A stretch of DNA of 6,697 nt from JBQCEE01 sp051960575 (GTDB lineage: Bacteria > Actinomycetota > Actinomycetes > Mycobacteriales > Jatrophihabitantaceae): assembly GCF_051960575.1 (NCBI RefSeq), contig NZ_JBQCEE010000300.1:1-6697 (forward strand), read 5' to 3'. The translations under genes were made by a program, and so were the position numbers. Under the pieces are notes generated by a model. That model was not told where the DNA came from. It saw nothing but the letters and a program-made list of their open reading frames with translations, and searched no databases. Shown here piece by piece: positions 4,982 through 6,697 of the stretch; the stretch's first letter is position 1, and each line of letters starts with the position of its first letter.

Positions 4982-5956
4982 GTGGGATTGCCGCGTATCG
5001 AGGTGCTCGCCCTGGGCGGCACCATCGCGTCCGTGCCGGCGGCCGCGGGGGAGGGCGTCACCCCGCGCCTCTCGCCGGACGACCTGCTCGCCTCCGTGCC
5101 CGGCGTGCGCGCGGTCGCGGAGCTGCGGGTGCGGACGTTCCGGCAGGTACCGTCCGGCGACCTGACCTTCGACGACATCGCGGCCCTCGCCCGCGAGCTG
5201 AGCACGGTCGACGCCGACGGTGTCGTGGTCACCCAGGGCACCGACACCCTGGAGGAGACGTCCTGGCTGCTCGACCTGCTCTACGCGGGCGCGATGCCGG
5301 TCGTGCTCACGGGCGCCATGCGCAACCCGGCGCTGCCCGGCGCCGACGGCCCGGCGAACCTGCTGGCCGCCGTCCGGGTGGCCGCGTCGCCGCTCGCCGC
5401 CGGGCTCGGCCCGCTGGTCGTGTTCGACGACGAGATCCACCTGCCCCGCTACGTGCGCAAGACGCACACGGCGAGCGTCGGCGCGTTCGCGTCGCCGACC
5501 GCCGGGCCGGTCGGCTGGGTGGTCGAGGACCGCGTCCGCCTGCCCTTCGTCCCGCGCCGCCGCACGGCGCCGCACGATCCGGGCGCCCTCGTCCCGCCGG
5601 TGCCGTCGGTCGGGCTGGCCCTGATCGGTCTGGACGCCGACCTGCCGCCCACCGCGTCGCTCGCCGGGCTGGTCGTGGCCGGCTTCGGTGGCGGCCACGT
5701 GCCCGGACGGCTGGCCGATGCCCTGGCCGAGCTGGCCGGTCGCATGCCGGTCGTCCTGGCCAGCCGCACGGGTGCCGGCGAGAACTACCGCGACACCTAC
5801 GGCTTCCCGGGCTCGGAGCGTGACCTGCTGGCGCGCGGGCTGGTGAGCGCGGGCGGCCTCGACCCGCTCAAGGCCCGGGTGCTGCTGACGGTGCTGCTGG
5901 CCGAGGGGGCCGCCCCCGACGCGATCCGGGCGGCCTTCGCGGCGGCGGGCGACTGA
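4982..5956 (+). CDS. ansA: L-asparaginase (asparaginase/glutaminase family)
   Basis: A 324-residue amidohydrolase that converts L-asparagine to aspartate and ammonia. The N-terminal nucleophile motif LALGGTIAS holds Thr14. The second motif TQGTDTLEE holds Thr87 and Asp88, and RKTHT holds Lys160; these match the Thr89-Asp90-Lys162 triad of E. coli AnsB. The C-terminal GGLDPLKARVLLTVLLAEG matches the family's G-x-L-(N/D)-P-x-K-A-R-x-L-L block. No signal peptide precedes the first motif, so the enzyme should be cytoplasmic. The region of the mobile-loop Tyr (Tyr25 in AnsB) reads GEGVTPRLSPDD and has no Tyr. The start is GTG 4982, giving GLPRIEVLALGG; the frame is open further upstream, but a longer start would run through the intergenic inverted repeat. 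Glutaminase activity or a related amide substrate cannot be excluded. It is probably controlled by the divergent TetR regulator. Confidence 0.92.
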   Translation: MGLPRIEVLALGGTIASVPAAAGEGVTPRLSPDDLLASVPGVRAVAELRVRTFRQVPSGDLTFDDIAALARELSTVDADGVVVTQGTDTLEETSWLLDLLYAGAMPVVLTGAMRNPALPGADGPANLLAAVRVAASPLAAGLGPLVVFDDEIHLPRYVRKTHTASVGAFASPTAGPVGWVVEDRVRLPFVPRRRTAPHDPGALVPPVPSVGLALIGLDADLPPTASLAGLVVAGFGGGHVPGRLADALAELAGRMPVVLASRTGAGENYRDTYGFPGSERDLLARGLVSAGGLDPLKARVLLTVLLAEGAAPDAIRAAFAAAGD

Positions 5957-6001
5957 CGACACCGGGACCGAAGGCCTGTCCAACCGTCACCCGTTGTTCG
6001 C

Positions 6002-6028
6002 CCCGCCTTGTCCGGGCGGTCGGGCGGG
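6002..6028 (+). terminator. Weak GC hairpin after the asparaginase gene
   Basis: CCCGCC (6002-6007) can pair with GGCGGG (6023-6028) around a 15-base loop, or CCGCC (6003-6007) with GGCGG (6015-6019) around 7 bases. The alternatives exclude each other and there is no U tract. It may weakly end the asparaginase transcript or lie in the leader of the transglycosylase gene. Nothing else definite is seen between 5957 and 6081. Confidence 0.2.
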
Positions 6029-6081
6029 CGCACGATGATCGGGTCGGGCGGTCAGGACGAAGCGGCGGCCCGGACATCGCC

Positions 6082-6087
6082 GGGGGG
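6082..6087 (+). promoter_or_regulatory. G-run ribosome binding site supporting a TTG start
   Basis: Six G residues lie 6 bases before TTG 6094. The run can pair partly with the anti-Shine-Dalgarno CCUCC. It is the best in-frame translation signal for the transglycosylase gene; the alternative ATG 6166 has only ccggg before it. Confidence 0.4.
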
Positions 6088-6093
6088 CATCTG

Positions 6094-6697
6094 TTGATCA
6101 TCGACGTCGCACGCTTGCGCCGCCGCACGTCCGAGGCGCGCCACCGGGCCGGCGCGTCGTCCGGGATGGCACGGCTCCCGGTCCTCGTCGCAGCCGGCGC
6201 CGTCGCGATCGCCCTGCCGGTCAGCGCGCCGGCAGGCAGCGACCCCGGGCGGGCCGCCGCGCGGCCCGCGACCACCTCGTCGTCCGTGCCGACCTCCGCC
6301 GCGCCGGTGGTGTCGGCGGCACCGGTGCTCGGCGCGGGCCTCGACACGCCGCCCGTGCCGGCGCCCGTCCAGGGGCTGCCGGTGACCCTCGTCCGCGACC
6401 TGCACCGGCCGCCCGCAGTCGCCGCGTCGGCGCTGGCCGCCGACGGCATCCCGGCGACCGCGCTGCTCGCGTACCAGCGGGCGGCGGCCGCAGTCGACGC
6501 GGCGAGCCCCGGCTGCCATCTCGGCTGGACGCTGCTCGCCGGCATCGGGCGGGTCGAGTCGGACCACGGCCGCTTCGCCGGCGCGACGCTCTACACCGAC
6601 GGCCGGTCGGTGCCGAAGATCATCGGCATCCCGCTCGACGGCGCCGGGACCGAGCGCATCCTCGACACCGACCACGGCGTGCTCGACGGCGACCCCG
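6094..6697 (+). CDS. Secreted lytic transglycosylase (partial, runs off the right edge)
   Basis: The frame is open to the window end, giving 201 residues from TTG 6094. Basic residues (RLRRR) precede a hydrophobic segment LPVLVAAGAVAIALPVSAPAGS (about 28-49), a signal peptide or anchor. Next comes a Pro/Ala/Ser/Thr-rich linker (about 50-100), then a catalytic domain with GCHLGWTLLAGIGRVESDHGRF. Glu155 in RVES is the expected catalytic acid of MltB/SLT-type transglycosylases, and the block GIPLDGAG...DTDHGVLDGD is typical of actinobacterial members. These enzymes cleave MurNAc-GlcNAc bonds in peptidoglycan with anhydro-sugar formation, outside the membrane. The start is uncertain: ATG 6166 would give a compact classical signal peptide (MARLPVLVAAG...). 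TTG 6094 has the better ribosome binding site and gives a 24-residue longer cytoplasmic lead. The family call rests on the first half of the domain only. Confidence 0.85.
   Translation, partial: MIIDVARLRRRTSEARHRAGASSGMARLPVLVAAGAVAIALPVSAPAGSDPGRAAARPATTSSSVPTSAAPVVSAAPVLGAGLDTPPVPAPVQGLPVTLVRDLHRPPAVAASALAADGIPATALLAYQRAAAAVDAASPGCHLGWTLLAGIGRVESDHGRFAGATLYTDGRSVPKIIGIPLDGAGTERILDTDHGVLDGDP

Noticed and set aside
4876..5247. N-terminal extension of the TetR regulator up to 5247
   Set aside because: The extension would overlap the divergent asparaginase gene and cross both promoters; the domain begins properly at ATG 4875 with a -10 hexamer in register.
4910..5983. A 357-codon minus-strand open frame across the asparaginase gene
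   Set aside because: Same antisense artefact: composition is low-complexity and the opposite strand encodes a clear asparaginase with catalytic motifs.
5985..6013. A regulator box or -35/-10 pair in gtcacccgttgttcgccccgc upstream of the transglycosylase
   Set aside because: TTGTTC and TTGTCC resemble -35 hexamers, but no -10 sits at 16-19 bases from either, and I cannot match the region to a known operator.
5957..6093. A cyclic-di-AMP (ydaO/yuaA) riboswitch before the transglycosylase, as is common for actinobacterial cell-wall hydrolases
   Set aside because: I looked for the conserved riboswitch core and did not find it, and the 137-base gap is short for one. A covariance-model search of 5957-6093 would settle it.

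Overview
The window is very GC-rich, with G or C at almost every third codon position, and it carries short intergenic gaps, GTG/TTG starts and TANNNT-type -10 elements. Together with the gene families this points to a high-GC actinobacterium. The order cannot be fixed from this window; no rRNA, tRNA, mobile element or CRISPR array is visible.

Layout: the first 84 bases are the 3' end of a rightward gene that I cannot identify. It converges, 3 bases apart, on a leftward gene (88-1647) for a multi-pass GT-C-type membrane glycosyltransferase. A 134-base divergent gap (1648-1781) separates that gene from the main system of the window, a complete ferrous-iron uptake operon feoA-feoB-feoC (1782-4281). 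Its three genes are joined by two GTGA start/stop overlaps. The feo promoter carries a DtxR/IdeR-type iron box lying over the proposed -35 element, so the operon should be off in iron-replete cells. feoB encodes the GTPase and membrane permease, feoA the small SH3-like partner, and feoC a winged-helix protein with a four-cysteine cluster motif that could report iron or redox state to FeoB.

feoC converges on a leftward TetR-family regulator (4300-4875). Two back-to-back hairpins sit across the junction. The regulator is divergent from a cytoplasmic L-asparaginase (4982-5956); their 106-base shared gap holds a 22-base inverted repeat that could be an operator. After a 137-base gap, a secreted lytic transglycosylase (peptidoglycan cleavage) begins at about 6094 and runs off the right edge.

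The most interesting cross-cutting signal is at the gene starts. Three separate transcription units (glycosyltransferase, feoA, tetR) each have the hexamer TACCGT ending exactly 6 bases before the start codon, and the asparaginase has GACACT at the same distance. This is the geometry expected if transcription begins at the first base of the start codon, that is, leaderless mRNAs. The feoA and tetR start regions are also identical at 17 of 18 positions. I see no wholly new multi-gene system here; the novelty lies in regulation and in departures from family motifs (FeoB G4 motif, asparaginase mobile-loop tyrosine).
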